A stretch of DNA of 64,000 bases from Mycteria americana (GCF_035582795.1 NC_134366.1:134812756-134876755), one strand, 5' to 3'. Counted from the stretch's first letter, positions 29,030 to 43,191 are shown. Made by a program: numbers and translations. The notes: generated from the letters alone by a model not told the origin.

Positions 29030-29180
29030 TTGCTTGGCAGTAATGTTACGCTAACCAGGTTATAGATGCTGAAATCTTCAAACCCCTTTTAAATATGAGG
29101 ATTGGACTAATAATCCTTTCATCTTTTGTAGTGCTACATTCTTTGAGTTGTTTAACCATTAGTGTGTTCAGGAAGATCCT
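29030..29180 (-). mobile_element. Possible antisense LINE relic
   Basis: The order of words (GTTACGCTAACCAGGTTATA, then CCTTTTAAATATGAGGATTG, then ACTAATAATCCTTTCATCTT) resembles the antisense ORF2 segment of old amniote CR1/L2-type LINEs (gacta-ctgg-ctatag, then aaagat-gg-acta-att, then a cctccag-cttctgg block). It is too decayed to name a family. Confidence 0.35.
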
Positions 29181-31261
29181 TCCCCACTTCCTTTTTTATT
29201 TACATTACCTGGGCTTCTTTAGCCGATTTCTCATCCTTTTTTATCACAATGTCCTTTATCCAGCTTATCATATGGGCTGGAAACATGCTCCTGCTTTATT
29301 CCAAATGCAGAAGAGACACATCTATCAAGCATTTCAAATCTCTCTGAATCAGTATTTATAATTCATTGAGTGCAAGAAATAAGGTAGAAACTGAATGTGC
29401 TTGACTGAAAAGAACACAGCCTACATTTGGGAAATCCAGTGATAATATTAGTTGTAAATGTCTATTATATAAGATTTTTAGCAGTTTCTCACTCCTAGCA
29501 ACAGTCTGACTGTCATAGTCTGAAGTGCCCAATATGACATTGCATTTCTGCAGTAGCACTTTTCCTTTTTCTCTTCCCCTTCCACAGCTGCATCACTTGC
29601 TGTTTGGTATTCAGTGTTGGTTTGATATTCAGCGCTGCCAGAACCCAGAGTCTGAGAAGGATCACCACTAGCCCCCCAGAGCGGTTTGCCTGGTATTCTC
29701 CAAAACAATGCTCTCTCCTCCTGAAAGAGCAGTTGTAAGCTTGACTGCTGACTTGAGAGTCCCTCGTCAGGTTCTTCAGCTATGTTGATGAGGTCCTACA
29801 GCTTCAGCAAAAGCCATCTCTGCGTTATTAAAATGTGTCACAAAGTTTTCAGAAAGAAAGTGACATGGAGGGTTCTACCCAGGGTTTTTACATGAGAAAT
29901 ACTGTACAGGAACACTTCCACTTTTTTTCCTCTTACTATTTTTCTCGTGCTCCAAAACTCAGCCATACCAGTCTGCAGTAAGCCCTCATCGAAAGTAAAC
30001 TCTGCAGTTCTCTGACTCCATTTGACCCCAAAAGAATAAGCAGCATTATGTTATTTCTTTTACTTAACAATTAATGGAACATTTGAGCAAAATACAGCAA
30101 CGACAAATTGGCAAAGTATGCCTTAAGTGTCCTATGACAGAAATACAAGTGACACTTGGCCAATGCGGTCTTTTCTCTACTCACCAAAAGATGTCAATCA
30201 AGATGTCTTGCTCCCTGTCAGACCGTCCATCTACTGGAAATACTTAAGAAGATTTGGATCACTCTTTTCCCTGTGTTAACAGCATGAACAATGAGCTCTT
30301 TATCCAAGGGTCAACAGGTCACTAGCCCGTCAGCTTGGATTACTCATTGTTTCACTCCAGGGTCCCGTTTCCCTGACCAGCAGCACAGCATGCAGGCTAG
30401 ATTTGTCCTGGGATCGGTTCTGGAGGGGAACAACTGGGTAACTCTCAACAAAACCCATGAGTGGTTTGATATTTAGATCACTCAAAGGCGGTTCCAGTAG
30501 GTGTTATGGCCAGGGCTATGCCTGTCTCTCTAGCCAGCTCAGGCCTCCAGCAGGTACCCAGTATGATGGACCTTTTAATGTGTTGTAGTATCGTGGGTTG
30601 CTATATGCAGCCCACACTCTCAGCAGTCTGCTGGAAAGGTATAAATGTACTGCAAATGTCTCATTTTCCAAGCATATTTAAAAAGAAATGATAAATCTTT
30701 TTTAAAAGTAAAAGCAAACAAACAACAGTGAAATGTCCAGGACAAAAGACAGGCTTGACATGGCCCAAAGGAGAACTAGACTTTTGTAGAAGAAGGACTT
30801 AAGCAATCCCAGAAATGAGGGACTTGAAGAATTTCTCTGTTTACCCAGGGGGAGCAGCAGTGTGGCTCCATGGTAAGATGTCTGAGGCTCAAACCGGGCT
30901 GCATAGCTCAAAGTTAGAAAGGCTAAAAGTGAGTCATGATGAAAGCCAACTCAAAGCAGACAAGTAGTGTCCTGTGTTTTAGGGAGGCTGTGGGTGACTA
31001 GACACAGATCTGTGGGCACAAATGCCTATGGGGCAGTAATCGAGCCAGGGCACCACAGAGAAGGGGGTAACCATAGATAGCCATGTAAGTGAGCAACTGT
31101 GGGATGGGTGACCAGGAGAATAAAATCACTCTCTGTAGCTTATGACTTGGCATCCTCTTGCTAGGTAGATGAGTGGAGAACAATTTATTAAGACTTTTGG
31201 TACCATCTCCCACACCATACTTCTCTGGAAGATGAAGCAGTATGGGCTGGAAGAAAGGGAT

Positions 31262-31784
31262 TATTGGATGGACTGTTAGGTGGGTTAAAAATTGGCTGGA
31301 TCACCAGGTTCAGTGAGTAGTGGTCAAAAGCTCAATGTCAAGATGAAGACCAAAAAATAACCAGAGTAACCTAGGGGCTGATAGTGAGGTCCATATAATC
31401 ATCTGCGTCAAAGACTTGAATGATGATATAAAGTGTACTCTCAGCCAATCTGCGGATGACATTAGATTAGGTACAGTGGCTGACATGATAAATAGCAGTG
31501 TTCAGTCCAGGGGGACCTGAGAAATATTGTGCCAACCGCAACCATAAATGACCACACATTGCAGCTTGGGAGGTTGAGGTTAAGGAGAAGAAAGTCACTA
31601 GGAGGGTAGTGCACCACTGAAACAGGTTGTACGAAGACTCTTCATTCTTGGAGGTTTTCACAACTGAGATAGACAAAGCCACAGCTGACTTGACCTGATC
31701 TTAGCAATGGTGCCACCTGGAACAGGAGACTGGACTAGACATATCCAGAAGTCCTTCCCAAGCAATGCTTTTGTGAGTCTGTGA
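31262..31784 (+). mobile_element. Degenerate CR1 LINE fragment
   Basis: The left part matches the CR1 ORF2 segment around the reverse transcriptase core at DNA level (TTGAATGATGATATAAAGTG, then CAATCTGCGGATGACATTAG, corresponding to the LDD...FADDT region). The right part matches the CR1 3' end (CCACTGAAACAGGTTGTACG, then TTCTTGGAGGTTTTCACAAC, then a decayed TTTGTGAGTCTGTGATAC tail). Frames are broken and an internal piece is lost between the two blocks. It is clearly older than the 19.35-kb copy. Confidence 0.75.
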
Positions 31785-32049
31785 TACTCTGCTGCATTGC
31801 TGTTCTCATGAATCAGCCACAGAGACTTAGATAGTGATATCTGGGATGCTTTGGGATATGTTTAGACCCACAAAGTGTCTTTTAGCCACCTATTTGCTAT
31901 AAAAAGGAACGTGGGTTCATGCTTTCCAGATGTCAGAGAGCAGCAAGGGCAAGCTGCTCTTCAAGGGAAGGGGAACTAAGAGCAGAGGGGAACGGCAAGG
32001 CAGGCAGGGTCTGTGGCCTCCCCAACAAGGAGTCAGTAAGTTTAGACAG

Positions 32050-32192
32050 CCAGGGTCAGGATCAGGTCCAGGGACAGTGATCAAGGCCAGCCTTAGTCCA
32101 GTGACAGCCCTGCAAGTCCATCGTGATCAGGCTGGTCCAGAGTCAAGCCAGGAAGTCAGGTCAGTTGGTCAGGATCAGGGTCAGGACCAAGA
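32050..32192. repeat. Degenerate GGTCAGGATCAGG-rich patch
   Basis: Words such as CAGGGTCAGGATCAGGTCCA, GATCAGGCTGGTCCAG and GTCAGGATCAGGGTCAGGAC recur without a fixed period. It could be a decayed minisatellite or part of an unnamed old repeat. Confidence 0.5.
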
Positions 32193-34057
32193 AGGTATTT
32201 GGACAGGACACAGAGCTCCCAAGGGAAGGCTTGGAGTGCAGGACATTGCTTCTAGCTTTCTTCACAATAGTTCTTATTAGCGAGGGAGCTGACTTTGGAC
32301 TCAGTCAATTAGACTCCTTAACTCAGTCAAATAGGCTCCTACAAGTGGGGGGGAGTGTGCTCAGGACCCTGACACCAGTGGATTCCTACCCAGAGATCAA
32401 CAGCCCAGAGCCTAAAGCTGGAGAGGAGAGCTTCTCTGGCTTTGTAATACATCATATATTATTATTTACAACATGCATTATTATTTAATATATACTTGGC
32501 TTTCTATACATGCTTAACATAAATGACACAATGAAGAAATGGATATCAGGCTGCTTTAATGAAACAGCGTCCCCGCTCCTTTTTAAAGTTTTTTTAGGGT
32601 GTCCTGTCCTGGGAGTGTCACAGTATCCAGCACCTGGCATACATGGGGGTGCAATCCTGGGGGTCTCCAAGCAGAGTGAGTAAAGACAACAACAGGGAGC
32701 TGAAACACAGTGACACACAGCTGTTGCACTGCCCTTTACTGAAAGAGGCTGATGAGATCTAGAGGAAAGGCGGTGTCTTGTAGCACATGGAATATGAGCA
32801 ATGCCTTAAAATTGGAAGTAGGGAATAAAACCCTGCATCCTAGCTGCATCCACAACAAAAAGGCATCCACAACAAGAAGGCAATCCAAAAGCAGTGATTA
32901 TCTAAGGAACTGGTGCTGTTGGTTGTTTTAGAGCATTCAGACTTCCAATTAACACATGTTCAGTTGGCCAGTGATTGCTGGCTTTGTGTATTTGTGGTCA
33001 TGGATAATTACACCATGTGATGAACTAAAATATTCCCACAGAGTACAACTGTATTGATCCACAACCTACTTCTAAACATCACGAAAATATCTTTCAAGGG
33101 GCATCAATGAGCAGCCTTGTGCTGGAGGAAATTGGGTTTGATTTGGCAGCATTAAAAGTGTTTAAAAATCACTCACTGAGCAATTACAGTGTCGGCTGTG
33201 CTCATCTTGTTGAGGTTGAAATTTGTTCACCTAAGGAATGATACGCTGAGCCTGCATGCATAGCTGGAGATTAGTCAGTGGGGCATAGGGGTATATAAGT
33301 CAAAGGATGATTGTTTTCTTGCAGAATTATTATTTTCTCAGGACCATATTCCTACTACTAGAGGTATGGCACTGTCTGCCAGGGCCAGTAATTCAAGGAA
33401 ATAAACTCTTTATGGGTATGTGGGCTTGTGGGGAAAAGCTGATTTAGGAAAGATGACTGTTTTGTCAAGAAACAACCTCATCTTGACTACATAAAGAACT
33501 AGACTAGATGCAACGGAGCCTTTCATTTCAGTTTATAATGCTTGCCACTTCATATATCTGGCCTTTATCCATTGCCCACCCAACACAAGCTCTATAGACT
33601 TAAACTAGCATTCATCACTGTCCTCTCAGCGGAGGTTTAGCTTGACAGCATTACTGTGAGACACCTTCTGTGCTGCCATGTGAGCAGGGATGATGTAAGG
33701 CAGCAGAAAGTTGTCAGATCCCATAGCTAAGTACAACTCAGATTTCAAAGCCAGAAAAATGAACTCCTGAATGGCTGTCATGCTTCAAGGCTGAGAAATT
33801 CTCATTCCAGTCTAAAGCATTAGAAAAGATCTTGGCTCTGTCTCAAACCCTTGTTTTGTGGTGTCACTTATGACTATTATAAGACACAACAGCATTTGCT
33901 TTAGAAAAATGGTTCTTTAACATTTAAAACACTGGCTTTCAAAAAAGTTAAATATAATTGAATCCTCAAAGATTTGTAGCCTATTTGCCATAATAATATT
34001 CTGGTCTTCTTTTACACCTTCTTTTGATGATTCAGAAATGACATTACCCATATTAAA

Positions 34058-34172
34058 GAATTAGGACCTATAACATCTCTGTGCTCTAGGCTAGTATTAC
34101 TATCCTCAGACTATGGAGCAGGAAATTTAAGGCAATCAGAATAATGACTTTGTTCACTGTCATTTGGCAGAT
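34058..34172 (+). mobile_element. Possible MIR relic
   Basis: The block CTGTGCTCTAGGCTAGTATT, ACTATCCTCAGACTATGGAG, GGAAATTTAAGGCAATCAGA and AATGACTT resembles the middle of MIR (tattattatccccattttacagatgagg-aaactgaggca). The conserved core is partly lost. Confidence 0.4.
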
Positions 34173-35529
34173 ATGTGAGATAAATGGGAATAAGATACAG
34201 CCCTCCTCAGTCTCAGGACGAGGGTGTCAGTACCACAGGATTCTCCTTTTACTATTAGAAGTAGTAACAACAGGCACTGAGTTAACAGAAACTACACGGA
34301 GGACTCACGCACTTCATCAGGCTATGGCACGATAACAGGATATTGGAATAACCAATCACTCGTGCGTTCTCGGAGCGCTTCATCTGGGAAGTGTTGCTCT
34401 TCCATTGAGCTCTGAAGTCAGAGGAAGCAAGCTAAATTAGTAGTGAGTATATTCATATCCTGTATGCTAGGGTTTCTCTGCTGAGAGGTGGCAGCTTTAT
34501 ATGTTCATGGCATATGTTCAGTCATCCCTCTGAGCCTTGAATATAAACCAGGGATTTCATTTTGTTCATTTCAAATGTGTCACGCCAATGGGTTCCCCCA
34601 GCACTTTCCAAATGGGTACCTAGTAGTTCTACATAACACGTTCTCCTGCTCTGTGGTGATATACCTGCTCTAAGTATCTTAATACCAAGAAGAGCAGAGA
34701 GAAAATGTTGATTCTGGGATAGACTTTGCAAACCTCAGACACGCCAGCGCACGTTTGAAAAGGTTTTGGCCGATTGTAATGAGACCACACTTCTGTCATC
34801 CCATCTTTATCCAGAAATGCTTGCTCGCTCTGCCCCCCGCTGGAAGCCACAGGATGACACACGGAGAACCGAGGAATCTGCAGTTCCCTGCTCTCTGTCC
34901 TGCCAAGGCAGCTACAACTGCTTCTGAGACCAGGCAGATTTTCATATGCCTTCGTAGTTCTAGCTGCATGAACAAGGCACCGCAGACCATTGATCTCCCT
35001 GACGATTGTTAAAAAAAGTGATGGAGAAAGCACAAGTGAGAATACTCAATATGCTCTTTTGAGAAACAAGGTAATTTACACACTGCAATCCGAAAAACAT
35101 CCTGAATTTTTAATGAAGCATGGAGGAGTACCATCTGACCAGAGAACAGCAAGCACTCTACCCATATATATGGAAGGGGGAGGAAAAGAATCCGGAATCA
35201 AGAATTTAATCTGAAGTGGATGTGAGATTAACATGTATTTTGAAGTGGTGAATATTTAAAAGCAGGGAGTTAAGTAGAAACCAGGATAAAATATAATATG
35301 CATTTAGTAGGGTTAGATTGGTCAGATGATTATTATACTTTTTGATACCAAAGGATGACTAAAGCTTTATAAAATACAACCACCACCCGCCTCCAAACCC
35401 AAAGCTAAATATCATCTATCTGTATTGTAGCTAACTACCAACATTTTATAGGAAATTATTATTTATAGAGGTTATATGAAGAAAGTAGCAAGAAATATGA
35501 GTTCAGAATCGGCAAAAGAAGAGAAGCAA

Positions 35530-36050
35530 TAATTGATCTGGAAAGAACTGCCATTAGTGGAAATCCTTAAACATTTGGGATTGATTTTTTAACATCTTCA
35601 TTAATGACTCTGGGATAAGAAGTTGGAGTGTACTAAGGAAGTTTGGTGATCACACGAAGCTCAACAGAGAGGCAGACTGTAATATCGTACAGGAAAAACT
35701 AAATGACCTTGAGAGCAGAGTATTAGAAATGGGATGAAATTTAATTGCATAATGTGCAAAGTCATGCACTTAACGAGCTTATAACATGAACTTCTGCAAA
35801 TTGGGAGTTTCAGATGAAAATGACAGAGAAGGAGGGAGACCCCGGGGCACTTGCTGATTACAGGAGGATTGTGAGCCACCAGTATAGTGTGGTCATGAAA
35901 AAAGCAAGTGTCACAACTAGACAATACCTTTCCTGGTATAGCCAGTAAAGACAGGTTTGTGTCACTGTGCGAGACACTAATCAGAAATCATGTGAAATAG
36001 CACCTATTTCCCTTATTTGAAAAGGACAGTTTCAGATGGGAATAGATGTC
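35530..36050 (+). mobile_element. Old CR1/L3-type LINE fragment (ORF2 region)
   Basis: DNA-level match to the ORF2 segment after the reverse transcriptase core of old amniote CR1/L3-type LINEs. Recognisable words in order are AACATCTTCATTAATGACTC, AAATGACCTTGAGAGCAGAG, GTGCAAAGTCATGCACTTA, GTGAGCCACCAGTATAGTGT and a decayed version of the [13 protein letters not shown] coding segment near 35965-36010. Many frame breaks are present and there is no 3' tail. Both edges are approximate. Confidence 0.7.
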
Positions 36051-38169
36051 AAATCAGCTACTGGGATTTTCATACAGCTGGAGACAGGAATTTTCTTCTG
36101 TGTGAATGCAAAGGCAATATAGCCACGCAAAAGTCCCTAGCCTGCCCGTGGGCCTGGAGCGGTTCCCTGCACAGTGCGGTGCCCTACCTGGTGGATTCAT
36201 CAGCCCCAGACAGCGTGAGCCCATCGTGCAACAGAAACGCGTCCTCCCGGTGTTAGTTTTCTTGGCCTAAAAAAGTAAAATTAGCTAGAAACTTGATCAC
36301 TCTCTATAAATAAACACTGGGGTTTGTAGCTGTCCTGTCCTCCAGAAGGGCAATGTTAAGGAAAAAAAAACCAAACAGGGAGAAAATCAAATAAACTTAG
36401 GCTGAAAATTAAGAGAGCTTTGTAGCCAACAGAAAAGAGAGATTTAGCTGTGAAATTATGGAGGAAAATAAACTTGCTTTAAGGTGGAGCTCAAATTCTT
36501 TAGCATCGCCTAGTCACATTCTTTCCCAAAATGGACCCAGAAAAAGCCCTCAGTCTCTGATTTGTTCTGTAACAGCAAAGCACCAACTTCTTGGTTTAAA
36601 TCTAGTACTTATTATGGAATGTGCTAATTTTTAACAAGTTATGTCATCAATCCTTTATGGAAAAAATACATATTCAATTCCAGTTTTGGGTCTCTGATTT
36701 TTTAAAGAAAACTTGGCACAGAACTTTCATTGTAGAAAATAAAATGAAATTACTGGAGTTTTGTAGTTTCTGCTTCCTTTACAGTGATCTGCCAGTGTAT
36801 TTGGTGAACATTTGTCTGTAGGAAGAAACGTCAGCAGACTGAACTGGGCATTCAGAAATGTGGTGCTAATTTCTGGTGTGTAGAAATATTTTCTCCCAAA
36901 ATGGACCAGTTTTTTCACACTAAAGATGGTGCAAAAGAGGCAAAATAATTTTTCCACTAACTGCTGTCAACTATTGATGCTTTCATCATTAGGACACAAA
37001 TTATACCGACAAATGTTCTTCATGAGGTCTCTTTTGAGCATATATATTTCACCAGTTGTCTCCCTCTTCGTGGCTTGGAGTGGAGTTGTTTATTTGGACA
37101 TTTAAAGTACTTGTCTTCCTTCTGATCCTGCTAGAGACAAGTTACTGGCTGACAATTTGTAACTCTTTGCTAGTGAAGTCCCTCTATCTAAAGTCCCTGA
37201 GCACTTCTTTTTGAAGACATTTAATTTCTTTTTATTTTTTTTTTTAATGTTTTCCAGCTCTCACAGTCATATGTGATTATGGAGATTAGTTTGGAATTCA
37301 AGAAAGGATTTTTAAAAAAATATATTTTGAGTCCTGCATGCCCTGCTGCTTTTCCCAGGATTTTGCATTTGTCTATAACTTTTCAGAGATGCTGAGAAGC
37401 ACACAGTTTTCAGCAACATCTAGGATAAGTAGACACTTGCCATCTCTTCACATTATACTGCACTTCCAGAGGAAAAAAATACAGGTGAGAGGAGAGACAC
37501 TGCAACTCTGTCGCACACAAGTGCCCATGTTGAGCCACTCCTTCATCTGGTTACTCACCCACGCAGAGTACTTAACACCTCTGGAAGGGTGCTGCAGGTC
37601 TGAGGCTCAACAGCAGGACTCGGCCAGCCTCTGTTCTGCAAAGAGATATCCAATATATGGAAAGAGCCAATTTAACTTAATGAGTTTCTAGACTTTTGTC
37701 CAATGCAGACATAGTGAGCACCACATCATAGGAAGAGTGACAGACCAATAATCTAACCTTAGCATTAGCGTGGAGCAAACTGCTGCACGCTTTCATGATA
37801 TTGATCGTAAGTCCGGTATCGGGAAGGGCCAGACACAGTCCTCTCTAGGAAATCAGAGCCCAAAGTTAAATCTTGACCTTTTACTGAGGGGAAGCAAGGC
37901 TAATTGTGCCCAGCTAGTTAGGCAATAACTGAGCTGGAACACCTGGTTAAAGAGTTTCTGGGACTTTATGCCTCTCCAGAGATGATCTGGCAGCTGTGAT
38001 AGACTCCAACAATACCTGACAGAGAGGGCTTGCTGCCAGAATCGTCTCCTTTCTAGCACTTTTGCAAACAGTTACTGAAACCACCTTTCATGTGTACACA
38101 TAGGAAAAAGTAGGTATTTGCAGTAGTATATGTGAGACATGGAAGAGTGACAAGGGAATACATTTTCTC

Positions 38170-38212
38170 TCTCTCTTATACATACACACATGCATACACA
38201 TGCACGTGTGCG

Positions 38213-38251
<39 letters not shown>
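38170..38251. repeat. (CA)n microsatellite
   Basis: A pure CA run from about 38217 to 38251 is preceded by an interrupted CA/TG patch (CATACACACATGCATACACA, then GTGTGCGCACGCAC). It is likely polymorphic, and explains the Cys/Val and His/Thr stretches in short frames here. Confidence 0.95.
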
Positions 38252-38252
<1 letters not shown>

Positions 38253-39149
38253 GACATGTCCCAAAGCCATTAAAATCTCAGCTGAAGGGGGGACATTTCT
38301 TAGGATGTGTGAAGTGACAGTCCTTGGCACTTCTCCAGCCAGCCCTCCTGCAGGTCTCTGCTGCACAAGACCAAGCTGATTAACAGTTTTCTGTACCCTG
38401 AAGCTAGGGGAACTTAAGGGAAGGGGTTGTTCCTTTCATCCTACAGCTGCAGAGAGGGTATTGCCACAAACAATGTAATGAGAATTTTCCAATAGTCTCA
38501 CCTTCCCCTTCCCAACTGTTTTTCTCACTCTTCCTCTGCCCCTCCTCCCTCCATCTTCAATGTACTTGCTCATTAATGATTACAAAAAAACCTAGCTGGT
38601 ACCCACAGAAGTACAAAGCTGCTGCTGAACAGACTCCATTTGCCTCGGGATCGGTTGCTGCACCTGCTTGTGAGGCTGCCAGTCAGGACTGCAGATGATT
38701 TAAGAGGCTTTCTTATTGGCAATTTAGTTAAACCTGCTGTGCACAGCTAGGTCTTGGGAGAAGGAAGATGAATGCACATTTTAATGACTGAATCAGCATA
38801 TATTGGAAATCAGGATGGCAGCAGCCTCACCTCCCTAGGGGCTCACCAGCTATGACAAGCGAAAAGCCTCCCACCTGTTAAAAAGTACATGATTGCTGTA
38901 TGCCCCTCTGCTTGATATATATTCTAGATGGATTGTGCCGGGGCTCCCCGAGGACATTAAAGCATACCCAGTGTTTGCAAGATGATGTTGATGCTGTTTA
39001 GACCCTGATTCCAGCGCTGCATCCCAGGAGTGATAAAACCATACTGCGGAGCGGCTTCAGCAGGTTGTTGCATCCTTTACATTCCTGTATGAAGTGGTAA
39101 TGTAAAACGTCAGACTGCTAACAGGTGTAATAGTTGTTTTATATACACA

Positions 39150-39240
39150 CACTTACCCCCATGCTGGCTAGTGTAAATTAGCACACCTCTACCAGAGTCA
39201 GTGGAGTTATGTTGATTTATATCTGCTGAGGATTGCAGCC
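39150..39240. repeat. Relic of an old palindromic amniote repeat
   Basis: Reads TAGTGTAAATTAGCACACCT, then GAGTCAGTGGAGTTATGTTG and ATTTATATCTGCTGAGGAT. The two halves are imperfect reverse complements (GTGTAAATTAGCA against ATGTTGATTTATAT). From memory this fits a widespread old MITE-like amniote repeat with a 'ttgaagtcaatgg' centre; I cannot name the family with certainty. Confidence 0.5.
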
Positions 39241-42200
39241 ATAGTGCTTGCCTCTATTTTTGTATATGTATGCATATACATTCATATACTTCGGTTTGCA
39301 ACAGACAGACTTCAGCTATCCAGAATAAGATTGTGTCCTCCATCTGTTTTTATTTCCAACAGAAATCTCTGCAGTTATTCAGTCACAAATGTGAAATTAT
39401 TCTATATCCTCAGTGACATTCAGATAATTGAATTTATATTACACATATGCTTGTTTACATATAGAAGAGCTCACAGTCATTATTGCTGTTGCTGATTTAT
39501 GTTATTCCCATACAAAGCTGCATGCATTTATGTGCATCATTCATCTTAAAATATTTCGGAAATAAATCATCACATAACAAACTAAGCAATCAGATGAGTA
39601 TCCTACTATCCCCCTCATCTCTAACTATTCCGGACAAACTACCAACCTTTAAATCCTTTTTTATCACTTCAGAAGTTATATCCTTGCACTTTGAGCTCAA
39701 CAGTTAAAGCTATTTTGGACAGATGCATAAGAGCAAGTTGCAATTGGAAAATATACAACAGACTTTGGGAAGGTAAGGAACGCTTAATTTAACACACTGG
39801 AGAATTAACAGTAAACAGCATACAAATTTCAAGCTTTTAACAAATCATATCTGAGATCAGTATGTTAGAATTCAGACTGAAGTGTTGCTTATGTGCAAAC
39901 TGATCCCAATATAGTAAGGCACCAGAAAGCAGCTAGGTTTTTCCCAAGAGGATTTTTCTGAATTAATTCTGTAACAGCCATCCTAAACCTTCTTGCTAGA
40001 CTCATCTAGTTTCTGGACCACTTGCCTCCCCGTGAGCTTTTTTTGTCCTGCCTGCCTACCTTAGATTGTCTTACTCCTGGGTCAGGAAGAACATTAGCTC
40101 TGATCTTCACTTTCTTAAGCAGTAAGGCTAAGTTTTGCTATGCTGTTTTTTAAAGGTTATATCATTTAGGTACCAGCTATGCAAAACGTGACATCTCATA
40201 ATTTATTTCCCTCTGCAAAAGGACACGTCATGGTTTAGCAAGACAGTGCCATTATTGTTTAGATAGAGTAGCACTGACTTGGTGAGTAATTGAACTCAAC
40301 ATGAGCAGGTCCCCAGGTGGTTTAAATCACAGGTATTTCACTTAAGTCAGCACAGTCAGTGTTACCAAGTTAAACCAACTAAAGACATGAGGCCAAATCT
40401 GCACCTGACTTATACAGCACATCTGGGCCTAAAGTCAACATTTCCAGTACCCAAATGATTAGGCTGTCAGAGAGACACTTGTAGTTTTTTGAATGCCGGT
40501 TGATCCTTGGTACCAAGCTACTCAGCCTGGATCTACACCAGGAACTTCACAATCCCAAAATAAGCCAGCTATAGGATTTAGACCGGTTCAGAGTTAGGCA
40601 AGAGCTGAGAGGAGAAATTCTGGATCACAGTTCTGAGAGCTCAACTTTGCCTGACTTCTGCTGCTGGCCTTCAGCTCTGTGCTGGATCTCCTCGCCAGCT
40701 CCTGGACTTCGCACGGAGTGAGGGACATTTCAGCTTCACCCCTCTACATGTTTGAGGCCAAAACTTTGCTCATGTCCCAGTTATACACTATTCTGAGAAC
40801 GGCAGAAGAAGCAATTGCATGTGAACTTGGCAAGAGAGTGAATTATCTTCATCAAGAGTAAAAATGGCAAAAACTGGACCCTTCGCATTAAATAAATCAT
40901 ACGAACAACCCATTTGCATATGTTCTGCATTCTTGGGTATAAATTTTTAAATATTTTTAAGGTTAGGAAACCTGGGAGGATTTATAACATGAATCCCTCT
41001 GAACTGTGATCTAAGATTTACTTCTCCCCTAAGAATAATGATTTATTTGGTCTAAGCAGTTTTAGTATTATTTTTTAATCTACTGGGGCTTTCAATGCTG
41101 TTACTTTCAAAGGAAATAAAGCCAGATGGTAATTGTAGATTAGGGAAAAAGAATGAGCTCCCAATTAATTATTAAAATTGATTGTTAATTTTAGAAATTT
41201 GCAGCAAATTTTTCATAAAAGAAAATTTAAAGATACATGGACATCCTATATTATATCATTTCTCAAATTCCCTATTCACAAGCTGTAAAGAACATTTTAA
41301 ATATTGGAGAAATCATATTGAAAAAGTGAATGACACAAGGTATATACTGAATTACATCAAAGATCTATTCCCCTCCTTATATATGCACACCCATCACAAA
41401 CACTAACCCTATAGGATGCCGATTATAAATATATTTTTGTGTAATGTAGATATATATCGGTGGTTCAGTTTGAAAGCCGAGTGAGAGCAGTTTTCCAGTT
41501 CTTTGGAATTTTCTGAGAATTTAAAAAAATGAATTCCTTACTGTGATGAATGACAATATTTCAATGGTTTGGGGCTTTGCGTGGATGAGAATGTAATATC
41601 AGAGCTGCAAAAATGTGCAAACTAGCTCCTAGCTTCATGGCACTTTTGGGGAGTCAAAAATACAGCAAGAGGCTGTGTGTTTAATGTCACTGAGTGAAGA
41701 CAAAATGTTTTGCTGCAAACAGAGTACATCCAGTAGAAAATATTTATCATACCTAGACCATGGAGCCACTCTGCCCTTCCATGGCTTCCTTTTTAGTTCA
41801 TGTACATGGATCCTTTCCACTACTGCTGAAAATATACATTCTCTTTTCAAGTTTGTTGTTTCATTGCTCTTCATTAAAACAGAGAATCAATGTGTGATGA
41901 CAGGGAAGGCCAGGTTAGAATAAATTTAATATCAAAGTTCTGTTTTACTTTCAGAAAAGGCTGCATAAAATATCCTCCCCCTTCCAAACTGATCTATTCA
42001 CTCCACGTGTTCACTAAGTTCTAATGCCTTCAGTGACAAGCTGTGATTACCGGCACATTTTTCTCCCCTTAGCTCTGCATATTCAATACTGCAAATGAGT
42101 GAAGGATGCAGTTCCAGCCTGTGCACATCAGTAAGGGAGTTCCTAATGTCCCAGACATACCTTTATGAAACTGAAGGTTTTATATCTTCAACATAGCTAT

Positions 42201-43191
42201 TTCTGAGGTCACAACTTCAGTTCAAGTGTAATCACTGGAACAATGCAAAGAATGAGAAGACCTGAGGCATGCCTTCAGAGTACAGAGTAGACTTCGCAGA
42301 AAGAAAGTGATGAGGAAGTGATGAAGTGGTGATGAGAAAGAAACCTGAGAGTATTCGCAGTGGGATCAATATAACGCCCTGCAGTAATATGTTTAGAGAC
42401 TTGCTTCTACCATAGCATTGTGCTACATGTCAATCATCCAGTGGATCAGCAGGCACTGGTCACCTAACAGCAACACTAAAGGGAAAAAAACCCCAATCTC
42501 AATTAACAAACCAAATAAAAATAATAAATCCTTAAATATTAAACATATGTCAAATTTGGCAACTCATTTGACTGCCTAAGGCAGTTGGTTTATAGAGGCA
42601 TGTTCATTCCACTTAATATTATTAACAATTCACAGGGAAGTACTGCATAGTTACAGTAGCTAGTACATTAATCTTTATCATATGTGCAAGAATCGAAGCT
42701 TGCAACAGGATTATGAAAACAGAGTGCTTATTGTTTTATTTCTAAACTGATCTCTATGCAGAAAATAATGATTTAATGAGACTACTTACTAACTGACTAG
42801 GGGCTAGAAATGCTCTCCCATCAAGTGCTGGGACAAATGGTCCTGTGAGAGTTTTGAGCTCTCCGTCTTTGAGCTGCTGCTTCATCTTTTCCAGTCAATG
42901 CGTTTGGGTCACAGGATGCAAATACCTCATACTCCAATTTTAAACATGTTGTAGGTTAAATTAATGGTTGTGCATGGAAATTATTCTAAAAGCACAAGGC
43001 ATCTTCCCCACAGATTCCCTTTGCCTTTGCTTATGAATATTGTGGGGTTTCCTCTAAAAAGCAAGTGACTCTGTCTGGATGTACACTCTTTCAAACAGAA
43101 CAAAATCATTGGCTCTTCCCCTTCCAAGGGGAAGCAAAGCTGAGAGTGCTCCTGTTGCGTTCACATTCTCAAAGCCTACTTTGTATATAAG

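Larger units (their letters stand above)
24961..31261. other. No gene recognised
   Basis: Contains the AATC simple repeat and the weak antisense LINE relic near 29.1 kb, plus a short GAGCT repeat at about 28571-28588. The rest is unassigned AT-rich sequence. Confidence 0.5.
36051..43186. other. No gene recognised
   Basis: Contains the CA microsatellite and one palindromic-repeat relic. The stretch 38.6-39.14 kb is free of repeats that I can recognise and would be a reasonable place to test for non-coding conservation, but nothing in the sequence alone proves it. Confidence 0.5.

Noticed and set aside
38181..38251. CRISPR-like or other regular spaced array
   Set aside because: It is a simple dinucleotide repeat without spacers, and the genome is vertebrate. 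No CRISPR, operon or prokaryotic feature is present.
38072..38366. Cys/Val-rich and His/Thr-rich frames
   Set aside because: They are translations of the (CA)n microsatellite.
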